From Pogonophryne albipinna (Eukaryota > Chordata > Actinopteri > Perciformes > Artedidraconidae): DNA of 64,000 nucleotides. The stretch covers positions 12,535,112-12,599,111 of the forward strand of contig CM053253.1 of NCBI GenBank assembly GCA_028583405.1. Reading direction: 5' to 3'. The notes beneath the pieces were generated by a model that worked only from the letters and a program-made list of their open reading frames with translations, was not told where the DNA came from and made no database searches. Shown piece by piece: positions 14,081-41,756 of this stretch. Position 1 is the first letter of the stretch. The number at the start of each line of letters is the position of its first letter. The position numbers and the translations under genes are program-made.

Positions 14081-14900
14081 AAGGAAGTAACATTTCAAGT
14101 AGAAGGAAAAGTAAGTTCTGTGGAGGGGGATAGTGAACGAGAGAGGTTTGTTTTGCTCTTGGAAATATCAGCGTAATTAAGAGTAGCATATAATTTACAA
14201 GGCCTGACATTTAGGATGCTGGCAGGTAATAATGGAGAATCGTATTTCACTTGTGTGATGAGAGTAATGTCTTCTTGATTGGAGGGGGCCAATGTGTACA
14301 GCAAAGCCCTTTTCCCAGGTGGCACAATCAGTCCTGTAGTACCAGATGTTACATTAGCCGGTCTGTCCACCCCAGCAGCAGCACATCTAAGTTTTCCTAT
14401 CCTGCTTGAGTTACAAAGTGAAGCAAACTGAACTCCTAGTCAGTTGTACAGACTGAACATTTTCGCCAGTAATGAGTATGATGAAGAGATTGATTCCTAC
14501 CATGCCAAATCTTGCTTCAAACATCTCTTCAGGAACCATTCATTGCTTCACTTCTCCCACTGTTCTGAGAAGACTTGGGTTTTCTGTGAACAATTGCCAT
14601 CTTGAAACATTCATACGTACACCTCAGCAATTGTCACCATTGGCGTTCTTCGTCCTTTCAGACCTTCTGTTCTATTTCAGGCCCCTCCAGGAAGCCTTTT
14701 TGGTAGCGAGTGAACCTAGAACCATCTGTTCCAATCGGATCACTTCATCTGTGATCCAGTTAGGCTGTGCCATGTTACTAAGAAATGCGTCCCAGATAGA
14801 GCATAAAACATCAACGCAACACAACAGCGCTACATCTCTCCCAGGCATACACTGAGACAGAGTGGACCAGGCAGACGTTTCTTATAAACACTTAGTCAAC
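14081..14900 (-). other. Cluster of broken open frames, possible coding relic
   Basis: On the minus strand three consecutive stretches read like fragments of protein in different frames: about 14880-14670, about 14510-14400 and about 14410-14095. They are separated by stops. None matches a family I recognise. The middle one contains EMFEARFGMVGIN and the last contains GTTGLIVPPGKRALLYT. Chance open frames of this size are expected in 64 kb, so this is only a pointer to a possible degraded gene or transposon. Confidence 0.2.
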
Positions 14901-25708
<10,808 letters not shown>

Positions 25709-26184
25709 GGGGCTTGAAGGATGTTAGGGAATGGGCCACCAATTTGGCCGCCTTAACACACTGGGGACATTCAGTGGCCAGAGAGATAGCGGCTTCATTA
25801 GAGTTTTAATTTCATTTTTAATCAGGCAGTCCAGTGAGGTAAGACATCTAAAATAACATTCATTAATAGAGACACATACTGTCCAAAGGGATCTGTGTAT
25901 CCTACAGCAGGGACAAAACGGAGGCAAACTTTTATTTTGTATTCCTCCAGTCAAAACAAATTAACAAGGGCTGGCAAATGCAAATGGCCGATGTTTTTAT
26001 GCCCAGCTTGAAAGGGTGAGTCATCCTTGTCATGGTGTCATCCCTGTCACCTTTGCTTTGGCACAGGCATAAGACAAATGTGTGTGCCCGTGACCTGGCA
26101 CAGGCCTCCCTGACACACCAGTGATTGAGACAGCCAGACAACGTAATCAGCAAGTCATTTACGGGCTGCCGTCTGAAGAGAAGG

Positions 26185-26224
26185 CATCATTAGAAATTGT
26201 GTTTCATCATTAGGAATTGTGTAT
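26185..26224. repeat. 20-bp tandem duplication
   Basis: Two copies of catcatta(g)aaattgtgt-type sequence, 26185-26204 and 26205-26224, differ at two positions. Confidence 0.85.
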
Positions 26225-27685
26225 CAAACATGTCACAATGCACTCTTCCATCAAAGGAGTAATATCTCTGGCTCAATATTTCAAATACACTATCCCTCCC
26301 TCTCCCTCCTGTTCTTTTTTCTCCCCACCCTCTGCTCAGTAGATTCACCATCACACTGTATACCAGACGGTTGGAGCTAGGAATAAATGGAAGTGACACC
26401 CCATGTATCCTTCTGTGTGACCTCAGGCCAAATTCCCTATACAGCACCTCCACTGCTCTGTTTGCTGTCACAGCAGGAAAACCGACATACTTGAAAGCAT
26501 TCCAAATCCTCTCTGTTGTTTAAAAGAGCACAGAAAAGCTATGAAGTTCAAACCCAGGTTTCATATTATCATTCGGTTTCAAATGTAAAGATAACTAGAA
26601 AAGCACAAAAGACCCTTTGCCAAGCCTGTGGGGCGTTCAGGTGCTGCTCGGGTGGTCCATTTCAAATGTTGGGAAGTGGTTCTTCTGACTTCAGTGTGTT
26701 CATGAGCTTTAAGTCTTAATGTGGAAACAACATTGACTACACAGATATGTTGTGTTTTTTGAAATAATCTGTTGACACTTGTTCCAGAGATGTTGTTTTG
26801 ACTTGAGGGGGCGTTACAAATAATTCACAGAGTTGGAAAGCTTTTTTCCAATTATTCTGACACCATATGAAATCATCAGAAATGCCGTATCTGGTAATGT
26901 TAACCAAAGGGAAACATTCATTGTTAAGCGATCCCTAATTCAGATCTGTTCAAAAATATAATTAGTTCTTCCCACGCTACAACCTCACACCAAAAAACCG
27001 GGTCAGAAGTTTGTGGGTAATCATGCTGACAGAAAAACATTATCTCTTTGGGGGATTAAAAATATCCAACTACAAAATGTTTGAACCACAAATATTAATC
27101 AGAAAAATCATCAAACATGATCTTATTACCTGAAGTAAATGCTAATTTCAGTTTTCTTTCACCGAAACAAATATCAATGATAAGACTTTAAAATTGTGTT
27201 TCCAATGAAGAAATAATTTTTTCACAAGGTTACATTTCATCACTGTCAAAAAGAGAGAGAAGAAGTCGATGTAAAGGCTGTTTCAATGCAGAAACAAACA
27301 TGTTAACAGTTCCAATTTCCTTTTTCTAGTCTGTGAATAAGTATGTGGTTTTCCTTGTGTGATTGTAATTGCTACACTCATGCATCGGTGCACATAGTTT
27401 GAGGAATAGAGGGTTAAAGATGGATTTCTGTTTGGTGTGTGAGAGCGAATTTGCGGGGTTCAGCGGCCCGGCGTATGGCTGAGTGATGCTCTCCGCCTGG
27501 CCGCCACTGCACTTCCCGTACACAAACACGAGCATAATTCACAAACAAGCGTCGGCTGGTGTGCTTAGTCTCAGCGCCACCTCAGATCAACAATATTAAT
27601 GCACTCCAAATATTAGTTTTCTCCCTAACTACCAAGCTGGGTGCTCTACGCCTGAACCAACCGCAGTCCTTAAGGATGGAGACAG

Positions 27686-27686
<1 letters not shown>

Positions 27687-27721
<35 letters not shown>
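27687..27721. repeat. (TG)n microsatellite, 35 bp
   Basis: About 17 uninterrupted TG units. Confidence 0.97.
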
Positions 27722-27724
<3 letters not shown>

Positions 27725-30700
27725 ACTGCAATGCCTCTGGGTTATTTTGCGTGAATAGAGCGCTTTGCGCCTGTGCGCGAATACTCTTATTTGTTGTAAC
27801 CGTACATTTCCGCTGACAAATTCATATCACTGTACTGAATTGTGTTGCACTTGTTTGTGCAGCAGAATATTAATGTGTATAGACGAGAGCCATGACAGTC
27901 TCACTTAAGAGTTGCTTCTCGCTAAGCCTAAGTGGGAACATAGTAAATAGAGAATGAGAGGAGAACTGTGCATCATGAAATCCCCATCTGCTGTAAAGTG
28001 GGGCGCTGACACTCAATCTGTTCGGCTTCACGTTGGCCCCTCCCTCTCAGCTCTCTCCCCTCTCCATTACTGCTTTCACCCTTGATCTTACTCCTACCAT
28101 GTCTTCTCTGGTGGGCCCAGCCTTCTTCTTCTTCTTCATACAGTAATCACAGATCCATCTCAGTGACGAGGCCTTGGCTTGAGGCCCACAGTGTAGGTAC
28201 GAGCTGTTGAAAGCAGCCCAATGTATTTAATAAACTCGTTCCGTTTCATAGTCCCGGCCAGCATAATCCATCCCTGGTGACAGCCGCCTAACATGGCAAG
28301 TACACATTCGCTTTTTGACCATGCCTTCACCCCGATGTAATTACATTGTGTGTGTTCAGTTTTCCTGGAGAGACCGAGGGAAATGTTTTGCTCAACGTGG
28401 TCCAGCCAACGTGACCACTTTCTCCTGGGGCACAGGGACAAGTGGTTGGATTATTTTCTGCTCTTTAGCCCCTTGCGTCTTTTCCCATGGTTAGTAGCTC
28501 TGAGAAAGTTGCGGTCACAAACTACATGAAGTATTCTCATTCTAATTCAGTACCATGACATGTTGAAATACGGATATTGCAATGTTTTCTAAATGCTGTG
28601 GGAACATCACAGGTCTTTGTGAGAACATATTTCCCATTATTTCTTGTGCAGAGAGAGCAGTAGGTAAACTAATTCAAATGTCAGCCTTTTTAAGCCTAGT
28701 TAAGGCAAGAATATTGCTACATTAGTTCTTATCAGTGGGACAATGTGCTGGTCTACATGGGATTTCTTCTAAAGCAGATAACTAATACTCCATGTGGGGA
28801 TAGATTTTCGTTTTAGATGTAACATTAACAAGTGGTTTATACACTAAATTAACTGTGGAACGAGAATATCAGCACCTCGATATTACCTGCAATTATTAAA
28901 GAAAATGTTCTTTTAAAAAAAATGCAGATTACTTTCCAAAAGACCATACTACTACAAGCTGCCACTGGCTCAGCTTTTGAACCTCACTTGCTACCAATAC
29001 ACAGACACACACAAAGCACACAAGGGTGGTTAGTCAAGGGCTTTCTGTCAAGCCTGAGTGGGAAACAAGGTTGTTGAATAAATAGAATGAGAAACGGAAG
29101 GAATGCAGGTGAACAAGGGGATACATAGGGGTGCTAAAAGGTTCACAGTGTTTGGTCTGCAATGTACAAGCACTTATTCACAAAGTGTGTGTGCACCTGC
29201 TGCTTCTATCAGGCCAGGGTTAAGTTCATATCCACAACTAAAGAGATTTTTTGAGGTGCATTCCTATTCAAATGTAATTCTGAATGTGTATGGATGGTTG
29301 ACAATACTGTAGGACCATAGGAGCAACAGCTTCCTCCTCTTTTTGAATTCAGGGGGTTAATTGGTAGATCGGGCAGGTTCACACGTCCCTGGCTACCTCT
29401 GCTTTGACGTTTTCTGAAAATTAAAGATGAAACCTAAAGGGACATCAAGAAAACGCTCCCAGTGTTTTTTGTATTGTTTCTATCTCAATGATATTTCAAT
29501 AACCCTGCCGTTGTTAGACAGGCTAGCATGGATTTGATCATCTGTTTATGCTACTATATCTTTTTTCACAGTTTGTTTTTCACTATAAGCACCAACTGGA
29601 AGATTCTTGCTCTCACTCTCAATGAACTTTTCTCTGCTCAGGTTGACAGACGTATAACGAGGGAGGAGGACAATTAGTCCAACAAATCACACACCCACCG
29701 GCAGCAACATCCGGCCGATCTGCTCCAACAAACAGGCTTTAGTTCTTTGTTGTGATAGTTTCCTTCTGTCAGACATGGCAAAAAAACAAGCTTTTCATCC
29801 GATTTCTACAGTGAGGTTTTCTGAAAAGTTGAAATATTTTCAACCCTGGATGTCTCTGAGCGGCCATACAGAAACAGCAGAGCGCTTGAAACAAAGACGT
29901 TTGGCGCTGCGGCTTTTCTGGCAATGGCTGCACTCTGTTCTCGTTGGAATCAATTGGAAAAGACGCTCTGAAAAAGGCGCTATATGGACACCGGCCCTAA
30001 GGCATGATCACGGTAGCCTTTGCCCCTCCCAACGCACGGGCTTCACCACTGCAGTACTTCTGTATTGCTGTGGTGCATTGTTTAAGCGCAAAGACACACA
30101 CGCTCACACCTTTCCCCTAACACACAAACACATTTTCCTGTTGGACATCATGAGGGAGAGCCAATTCCCCTGAAGACTGTGGCAATACATGCGCTTGGGA
30201 TGGAGAAAAAGCGTAGGGAGCAAACTGGAGACGCTAATGGAGTATGAAGGGCTGAGCATGGCCGCATGGTTCCTGCCAAGCACCAGCAGCCCACCCCCCC
30301 TCTCCCTGAGCTCCACCTGCCCTAGGGACACAGAGAGGGAGGGGGGTCACTAAAGAGGAAGGACTGCAAAGCTCAAGCTGAAATAAAAGATAACTATATT
30401 AACAATTACTCCTCGTCTTTTGAGCACTTTCTTGTAATTACATAGCCATTTTTCATCCAGCTGGGTAATTTAAAGTTTATTCCACTCTCTTTTCAGCTTC
30501 TCACCTCTTCGTACCTTGCACTTTATAGAGCTACACAAAATTGCCATGCAAAAATGTCAAAGCTATTACTCTATAACTCGCCCAGCTTGCTCTCAACTGT
30601 GCTCTTTTCCGGTTATTTAAACATGCCCGTCTTCATAAGTGCCCACACGCTGTTTTCATTAAAATCTAACCATGAGGCACGACCACAATGCCACCTTGTC

Positions 30701-33700
30701 TTTCAAGCGCAATTATGTTGTCGAGTTCAGCCTCCACTCTGCCTACCCCCTTCTTTAACCCCTTTCAACCCTATTTATGTAAGCTCACCTCTGAAGCAGG
30801 AAGTGAGCTTCTTTAAATAACCGCACTTCCTCCGTGGTGCTTCATATATGCCATCCTTCAGAAACGACCGGATCTTCCATTTGAAAGGATGAACCAGCTA
30901 AAGGTGAGGCAGCTGTCCAGAGGAGGCTTGAGCAAGACAATACATCATATGTTGAAGTGGACATGGACAAGCTCCCTGACTGAATCATATTAAATATTCT
31001 GATACTCTTCTGGTTAAACTCTAAAGGCTTCCACTTTTCAGGACTGAAAATCATAAAAGTGCTAAATATCAGTATATACCATTTTATTTCTACATACAGC
31101 ATTGTTCTGTTTTGTGAATTCATTGAAAACTCATGCAATTTACTACTCTTTGCTCTTTCTGGTCGGGTGCAAACTGCATTTCGTTGTTCTCTTGTGCATG
31201 AGTTGAATCCAACCTTATTTGTGACAACACAATCATTGACACTGGATCTAGCTGTGCAACTTCATCAGTTACTGATCAAGTTTAAGAGAAGCTTGAGCAA
31301 TCAAGTGTGTCTCATTCGAAAAAATATATGATATTTATTTTACAAATATGTGTTTTTCCTCAAGACTTAGATAGTAGAGGAAATAGTTGTGAGAAAACTC
31401 ACTTGGAAGAGGAACAGAAGATGTATTCGCTGTGTGTTAGTCATCTGACAACTCGTGTCCAGTATGGAAGGACCTACGGGCATTTGCATTTAAGATTTTA
31501 AACCATGTGCCTACTTGCGTGTACTTCAGTGGGCATGTGTTGCACAATACCTGTCAGTTCATGTTGTTAGTATGCATCAGTGAATGCACATCTGTTGTAA
31601 TGGCTTTGTTGTGACATGCCCTGAACATGTCACTGCGCTGTCTCCTGTAGGTGACTGCCATGATCCTAAAGTGTCCCTTTTTTGACCCCTGACTGTCCCA
31701 ATGGAAAACTGATCCAAAATTCTGTCTTTATATATTTTTTCAGCGCACAGACTTGTGCATTAATCTTAAAAACACTGGGTCCTTTTATTTAAAATAATTC
31801 AATACTGAGGGGTTAACGGTGGGTAGATACAATTCCAATATACCTCGTATCGTTTACACTCGCATAGTTCTGTGTTTACATTTTTTTATAGAAGTGCATT
31901 TTTCTAAGCCTCACAGTGATGTTGATTTGAAGCTTTAAGAAAAAAAGCCTGCCGCTTCTGCTTGGCTCTTTGCCAGACAGCGGGACACATACATCTCTAA
32001 TGGGGACACACATCCCACTGAGGATGTGGTGCTAACATCAAACAGCCCACCACTCTTTGAATTGAATCCAGGTTTTCCTGAACACTTTGACGTTGCTCTT
32101 GACACGAGTGACAAATCAAATTTGCGTACATTGCTAACTGCGATGGGTAATCAACCGATGTAACTAAACCTCTACTTCTTTACAAAGATTAACTTGGTAT
32201 CATAGTAACATTTTATTTAAGTCAGAAAACTGGTATTGTGATGCATGATCAGTTCATCATTTCCTCATTAGAGGGACATAATACAAATGAAGCTCCAAAT
32301 TGCTTAAGTGTGATGTGTGTGTGTGTTTGTGTAACATATTAAACGTCAAATAAATGGGCTGGTAGTAAAAGGTAAATGACTGTTTCCCTTGCAGTTTCAG
32401 AGCTAACTTGTAATAAGTGCTCTGTGGCCTATTTTCTTTATCCCCCCCTCATTAAAATGTCCTTAATCTGCATTTTCTGCGTCTTTGCCTCTCCCCCTCT
32501 CTCTTTCTCCTCTGTGTATATCTGTATATATGTGTGTGTGTGCTTGTACATGTGCCTGTGTATGCCATCTCAGGACTAGGCCCAGGGAGAGATAATGAAA
32601 TAATAACTCTTATCAAACCACTGCAGACTGAGTGGAGCTCTCTCTTTCGCTCTTCCTCACCACTCTGCCTGCTTGTCTTCGCTGCTCCTCTCTTTGCCTC
32701 GGCACTCGTCTCTCAGGCTGATTCCCTGACTGATTCCTCCTGCCACTCACATGCTGCTGCTGGAGCGTACAGTGCTAATCCAGCTGTGGTGTACCCACAC
32801 ACACACAGCTGATTCTCATGCCCCTGTCTCACTTTACTGTGGGAACTCACAGTAAACGTGGGTACATATGTAAAAAACGTTTTTAGAGTCAGTTAAAGTG
32901 AAGTTGAAGTCTTTCCGTGAAGTCTTTAGATTGTGGAAGATGAAAGTCTTCCAAACAGCGTTGTCCGCCTCATTATGGATCCAAAGCTGCCCCTCATGCG
33001 TGAGTTAAATAATTCACATCATGGCCCAAATGAATAATATTCCTTTAACCCTCGTTGTATCCCTTTATCCCTCCATCCCTCCAACCTGCCGTACCCACGG
33101 TGGTGAGGGTGTAGGATGTTGAATGAGTGGAGTTTCCTGTGCCAGAACCTTAAATAAAGGACCGTTTGGTGTCAGCCCGCTAATGAACACTGAATGTTTT
33201 ATTACCAAAGCTTTAATAGGCTTTCTCTCGTTGCTGCACATCTAAGTTGTGCTTCAACACTGGTTTGAATTGTGGCTGTTACAATCAAGAAACCCCCCTC
33301 ACTTTTTCTTTCTTCTTTTTCTCTCTCTGACTTACAATAAAGGTCATTTCAGAACAGTTTTATGCAAGTTAACTTTGTTTTTAACTCCTCCTTTTGTCTA
33401 TTTTGCTCCCATCTCCCCGTCTCTCATTCTCTCCTCTTTTTTTGATATTGTCTATTGTCTTTCACCTCGCTCATTCCCTTCCCATTTCCTCTCTATCTCT
33501 GTCCGTCTGCAGTGGCCTTACCATTTAAAAAGAACATTGAAACGAGATGGTAGGGATAAGGAGAGAGAGAGGGATGGGGGAGAGAGGAGGAGAAGGAAGG
33601 GGAGGCTGAGGTGTGAGGCACGGAGCAGGGGAAGTCTAAGTGATGCTGACAAGGACACATTTGCTCCAGAGCTGTGGAATTGTGTTGTGTGAAATTGAAA

Positions 33701-34419
33701 CGGTGGAGCATCAGGAGCAGTTATTTGCAATACATTTCAACTGCTTCAACACTTTGAGGGCGACCCCAACCACTGGCTCCCCCCCCCAAGCCTTCTCCGT
33801 CTTATTTTAAGTTCCCTCTGGCTATATTCTCTCTTTCCCTTTGTTTTTATTTCCGTCTTCATTCCTCTCGATCTTTCCTTCTTACCTTTTGCTCTCCTTT
33901 CCTGTCTATTTCCTTTCTTCTCTAACAGTCTTTGCCCTGCTGATATCCCTCAGGCCAGCTGAGAGTCGTGACCGTTCACGCCCAGGCTTGGCTTCTCCAC
34001 CAAAGGCCCCCCCCTCTCACCCCCCCTAGCATCACACTAAGCGGCAGTGACAGGCACCAAGGCTGTCAGCCAGTCAAAGAGCAGAATTCATTTGTTTAAT
34101 TTCATACATTTTCATTGAGCACCCACTCAGTCAAGGCACGGGGTGTCAACGCATCCAATACATTTTGCACGCACACACATTTTTTGGAGGCTGACATTTG
34201 GATTAGGGTTGGGACGATTCCAACCAGAAGAGGAGGACGGAGAATTTGTAGCATCTTTCATACAGTGCGCTTGATATATTTATATCAGGATTGAATGGAA
34301 TGATTAGAATATTAAAAGGCAATTAAAAAATCGTGACCTCATCTCAACTAAGGTGATGCTGTGGTTAAAATATTAATTATTCTAAATATGTCTAATGCTG
34401 TGTCCTTGTATCCAAATGT

Positions 34420-34447
34420 CCACACACACACACACACACACACACAC
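34420..34447. repeat. (CA)n microsatellite, 28 bp
   Basis: Fourteen CA units, followed by three ctacac(c) hexamers. Confidence 0.97.
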
Positions 34448-37400
34448 GTACACCTACACCTACACCTAGAGGTGTAACTAAAAGCAAAGAAGGAGAAACA
34501 GATGTGCTTATCCACTCAATCCTCCGCACCAAGAATGACTTTAACACCCCCCCAGAGAGCCATTCGGAAAACAATATCCAATCTACTCGGTGGATTTATG
34601 TACTATTCCAGCAGCAGACAGTACAGCTACAGCTGCCCATTGGGCATAATGACACATTTGAATAAGATGTAATAAATGAGATCTATATTTACTCAGGGGA
34701 CCTCGTCTCACGTGGCCGTGGTACAGGGATGGTTTTCACCAATGACACACTTTCCTGCTCGGGGCCTCGTTGCTGAGGCATGGCGTTGAAGAGTGCATTT
34801 CACGCAATGCCTCCTCCTGACTCAAGTGCATTCCTGGCTGTGGGATTGTTTGATTGTCAGAAACATGGGGGTTGTGGGGATAGTTTACCTCCTGTCAAAT
34901 ATAATAATAAGAATGTGTTGTAGCCACAAAGGTTTGCGTGACAGCCAAGAAATGAAATGTCCATTTTTGGAGGACATCATGTGCAATACAGTTGAACAGG
35001 AATAATAAAGTGAAATATCTACACCACCTAAAAGTGTTTGTCATAGTTATGTATCTCCGAAAAAATGCAGGTGTTATATGGATTATTTCAAACAGCCATT
35101 TATATAGATTTATTTTAATCATGAAAACATTTGACTCATTGTGAAAAAGAAAAAACACTTTTTTTGTTATGGCTCAGCCCTAGGTTGTATTAAATACCAT
35201 AGTGCTACTTTCTAAAATACAATCTGGGTTTCATGGGTCATTCTCTTAATCTCAAATGTTCTCAAATCAGTGACAGAAAAGCCTCTTTTTCATCTTAAAT
35301 TACTTAAATGTATGCAATTAATCTGACGTTTTATATTATTATTATATTTTATAATACAATTATTTGTTTTAGTGATCTGTGATTTTAGAGTATGTTTTTG
35401 TTGTCTTACACCCATCATTTACATGCTATTTTCGGTTATTTGCCAAATTGTAAATGCATGGTTGTTTGGCACCTAGTTTGGATACATAACACTTTAAAGT
35501 GGGGTAAGTTTAACATATTATTTGGCGTGTGTGTGCGTTGGGCTGCATGTGTGTAAGTGTTTAGACTTAATTACACCATGTTACTAGCCCCAGGACCTCT
35601 CCACTGACTCTGTGACTCATGCAGACTCCTAAGGGGAATGTTAACATGCAATACAAACTACAGTCCTTTCCATTAATTATACCAGACCACTGAGTAACTT
35701 GTATCAGCGGGCATTAAAGTTGTGTTAATCCACACTTCTGTTTTTGTATTAATATTGATGTGTTCATAAAAAGCGGGGTTTTGATTAGTAAGACCTCAAG
35801 GCCTTTGAAATAGGGCTGTAGGGATTTCTAAAAAATGCATGAAACATAAAAGTAATGTGAAGAGTTTATTAACTCTAAATAACCCAGTGCCAAGCACACA
35901 TGTGGTCGCAAAGTCATAATTAAAAACACTTTTACATCCCTGTGGAAACACGGTTTTATCTTACTAGCTTTTATTATTGTTTCCTGCATTCTTTGTTTAC
36001 TTATTACACTACATGCGGTGTGACGGCACATTGTTGCCCTGTGGGACTTTATGGAGGCATTGTATTTGTTATTTTTGAAGTTTTTTTTTTGAATAAACCT
36101 GAAGTAAACTTTAACATTTTTATCAGCTCCCTGGAGTTTTGTCACTTTGTCCTGAAAGACGCTGGGGGGGAGGCAGAGGTGGCGCATCACTGACAGGCCT
36201 GCACTAGTAGTTCTCTAAAAGCACTGCACTCGCTCAATGCAGGGAGCTAATGTGTTTGACCCTGCTTTCCCAAAGGAAGTGCTTCACTGCGCTTGCAGAT
36301 GAATGAATCAGCATGTTTATAAGAGCTCCTCATCAGTCACACTGTTTTCTTCCTTCCTTTCTTTTTAATCTTTGCTTTCTGTCTCCACAGTGTCCTGACA
36401 CAGTGATACTAAACAGTCATTAGCTGAACTCAATACATCGACAGGGGATTTAAGTGGAAGTGATATCATGCTTTTGATATCATGCTAAAATAAGAAATAG
36501 AGGCATAGTCTGCACATAGCAATGGTAAAATAAGAAGCTGTAAGAGTCCCTATATTGGTCTCAGATCAGATCAAACCATACCGCCTTGGATTTATCAGCA
36601 TAATTTCTTAACTTTTTCTAAAGGCAGATATGAACTGTGATTCACGTTTTCTTATCACCTCTTAATTTTGCACCAGGCTCTGGAGGCCGTGTCTTAATAT
36701 TTCTCCCATATGGATATTTCTTAAGACATTCACAAAGGCCCTATTTATTCTTAGCATCTGCTCACACTAACAATAAGATTTACTGAAATATTAACTCTTG
36801 AGGCATTTGCATTACGCCCACTGATCTTTTTTTGTCCTTCTTCCAAGACATGATCCATCTCTATTGTGATCCATTCTGTTTGGCCTTTTTCCATACACAT
36901 TACATATTAACTGCTCTTATCCATTTCCTCCCTTGGCTCCACATTTCCTCTCCGCAGATAATGGTTTGATGTTAAAGCCAATGGCATCTGCGACTTTAAT
37001 GTGTGTGTGGAGACGTGCCAAATACATTGGGTGCTTCTGCTTCCTTGTTGTTTATTTGACCCTGTGTGTGTTTGGGGTGGCATGTGGGATTCTATTTTTT
37101 TTTTGTTTAAATATCACATTTCAATAAGGAGGTCTTGGGGTCACATCCCTGTTCTGGTCTTTCTCTGAGAGGTACAAGCTTTCTCTGCGGTTGCATCAGT
37201 TTCTTTGTTGCAATGCATCTCTCCATGGTGTTTTCTTGTTTTTTGCTTAGCTACAACTAGACCAAAAATATTAGCCGATTGGTTTTAGCAGAGATATCAG
37301 CATACAAATGCAGAAATGCATACAGCCGTGTCTACATAGTTTGACCACCAACTAAATGGAACCAACAAAATAAAGAAGAAAATATTGATTGATTTGCTGT

Positions 37401-38122
37401 GTATATTTTCATAGTACTCTTATGTATATTTCGTCTTTTTTTTGTCTGCATAGAAGCTTTACTTGACTAGAGCTTAAATAAACCGTGCAAAGAAGGTCGG
37501 TAGTAAGTTGGCCAGCTCATGTCCGAGATGACAGGGACACAGGTGTGTTTATGCAACCAAGAACTCTCCTAGAATTGCCTCTTCATCATTATTCTCTGTC
37601 TGTCTGTGTTTTTTGCACACAAACAACATACACACACGCAGGCCAGGCTGTGCCCTGAACCTTGTGCAATCCAGAGGTTTTGACTTCTGTGTCCTCCCTC
37701 CTGTCACCGGAGCAATGAGCGATGAGGGTCAGTGCTCGGGTTAAATGACGAGGCTGAGAACCCATTGTACCCCCAGCTACTCAACCGGTAACTGTTGCCA
37801 CGGAAAGAAACCATGCCCTCAGCTTGTTGAATTCACCCCTCTGACATACACTAATTTGTATACTCACACTGATGGAAATCTACAAACATGATATCACATG
37901 CCACAGGTAGATCCAGGTAGATGGAAATGTACATTCACATAGACAGAAACACACATTGGGGTCAGGTAAGGGAGCCTATCCCCCTACAGCAGTGGTGGAG
38001 AGGCTGCTCAGCGATCAGTGAAAGGGGGTGTTGCTCAGCTCAGTCTGAGCTTTATTCTCTGGTCCCTCTCCCACTGAGACAGAGCCACGTCCACCACCAA
38101 CACCTCACAGATCCTCTTACTC

Positions 38123-38161
38123 ATGGCTGAGAAAATCCAGTTGATTCAGAGAAACTCTGCA
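38123..38161 (+). CDS. Candidate first coding exon, low confidence
   Basis: An ATG at 38123 opens 13 codons reading MAEKIQLIQRNSA and ends exactly before gtaagt at 38162, a consensus splice donor, leaving phase 0. The preceding 150 bp are moderately GC-rich compared with the surroundings and could be 5' UTR, but no TATA box is evident. I do not recognise the peptide. A start codon followed by a good donor can arise by chance in 64 kb, so this is only a candidate alternative first exon of a host gene whose other exons are outside the window. Confidence 0.22.
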
Positions 38162-38399
38162 GTAAGTTTTGTATCTTTAGCAGTTTGTATCATTGTATTG
38201 TCTAGTATTGGCAGTGTCGCTTTTATTCCTCCGCCTCATAACCTTGACTTTCTGCCTCAGTAGATTGTACACATTGTGGTTTCCCAGTGAAAACCACAAA
38301 TCATTACATTTGTGTCAGTCCACCACTTTTGCCAAGAATTGTAGCAGCTATTCATTTTGGATGGATTGCCGTTTAATCTGTAGCAGACATTTCTTTTAA

Positions 38400-38665
38400 T
38401 TTCTGATTTAGCTCCCTCGTGAGGTGCTAGCAAGTACTTTGGTTTCTGACCAAATGCCTCCCTTTAGCTTCATGTGTATTATGTTCTTCTATTTAGCAAA
38501 CAGTAACATGCTAACATGTTAAGTAAGTAAGGTGATAAACGTGTTGAATATTACAACAGCTAATCAATATGTTGTCTTTATGAGCATGTTAGCATGCTGA
38601 CATTGGCTATTGGCTAAGTAACACAGATCTTCTAGCGTGGCTAGCTCTAGTTTTGTTCGATAAAG
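38400..38665. repeat. Diverged percomorph gctaacatg-type dispersed repeat
   Basis: The stretch with aacatgctaacatgttaag, gagcatgttagcatgctgac and gcgtggctagctc resembles a dispersed repeat very common in percomorph genomes, in which gctaacatgctaa and gagcatgttagcatgctgac are the hallmark segments. It carries no coding capacity. The identification is from memory and the boundaries are approximate. Confidence 0.5.
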
Positions 38666-41159
<2,494 letters not shown>

Positions 41160-41360
41160 ACTTGTGGGGACCTAAATCTGTTTACACAGTCACGTGTGGG
41201 GACATGCCGCCCTTATGGGGACAAATTGGAGGTCCCCATGAGGGGAATCATTAATTTTAGGGTGAAGACTTGGTTAGGTTTAGGATTAGGGTTAGGGTAA
41301 GGGTAATGTTAAGGGTTAGGGTTAGGCATGTGTTGGTTATGGTTAAGGTTAGGATAAGTC
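41160..41360. repeat. GTGGGGAC block followed by TTAGGG-like repeats
   Basis: The block starts with cttgtggggacc and contains further tggggac and inverted ggtccccat copies up to about 41243. It then passes through attttagggtgaag into degenerate telomere-like units (about 41272-41355: ttaggt, ttaggg, taaggg, ttatgg). The combination of GTGGGGAC inverted segments and TTAGGG-like units is one I have seen repeatedly in teleost intergenic DNA. It is interstitial, not a chromosome end, since unique sequence continues on both sides. Confidence 0.75.
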
Positions 41361-41380
41361 TCCAGGAAAGTGATGTATAC

Positions 41381-41588
<208 letters not shown>

Positions 41589-41756
41589 GACTGAGAAGCC
41601 ATTCGATACACATTGTGAACATAATCATCAGTCACCACTAATGGAAACATAATGAATACATTTTTTGATTACCTTGAAAGTATAAAGTTCAATCTGTGAA
41701 CCATCAGTTACATTTCATATACAGTGTTTAAATAGAGAGATGAATAATCTAATTTT

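Noticed and set aside
29775..30173. 132-codon ATG frame, one of the longest outside repeats
   Set aside because: No motif, no relation to a known family and no splice context; a frame of this length is expected by chance in 64 kb on six frames.
33249..33692. 147-codon frame
   Set aside because: It follows a pyrimidine-rich block and then a purine-rich block; composition explains both the openness and the biased residues.
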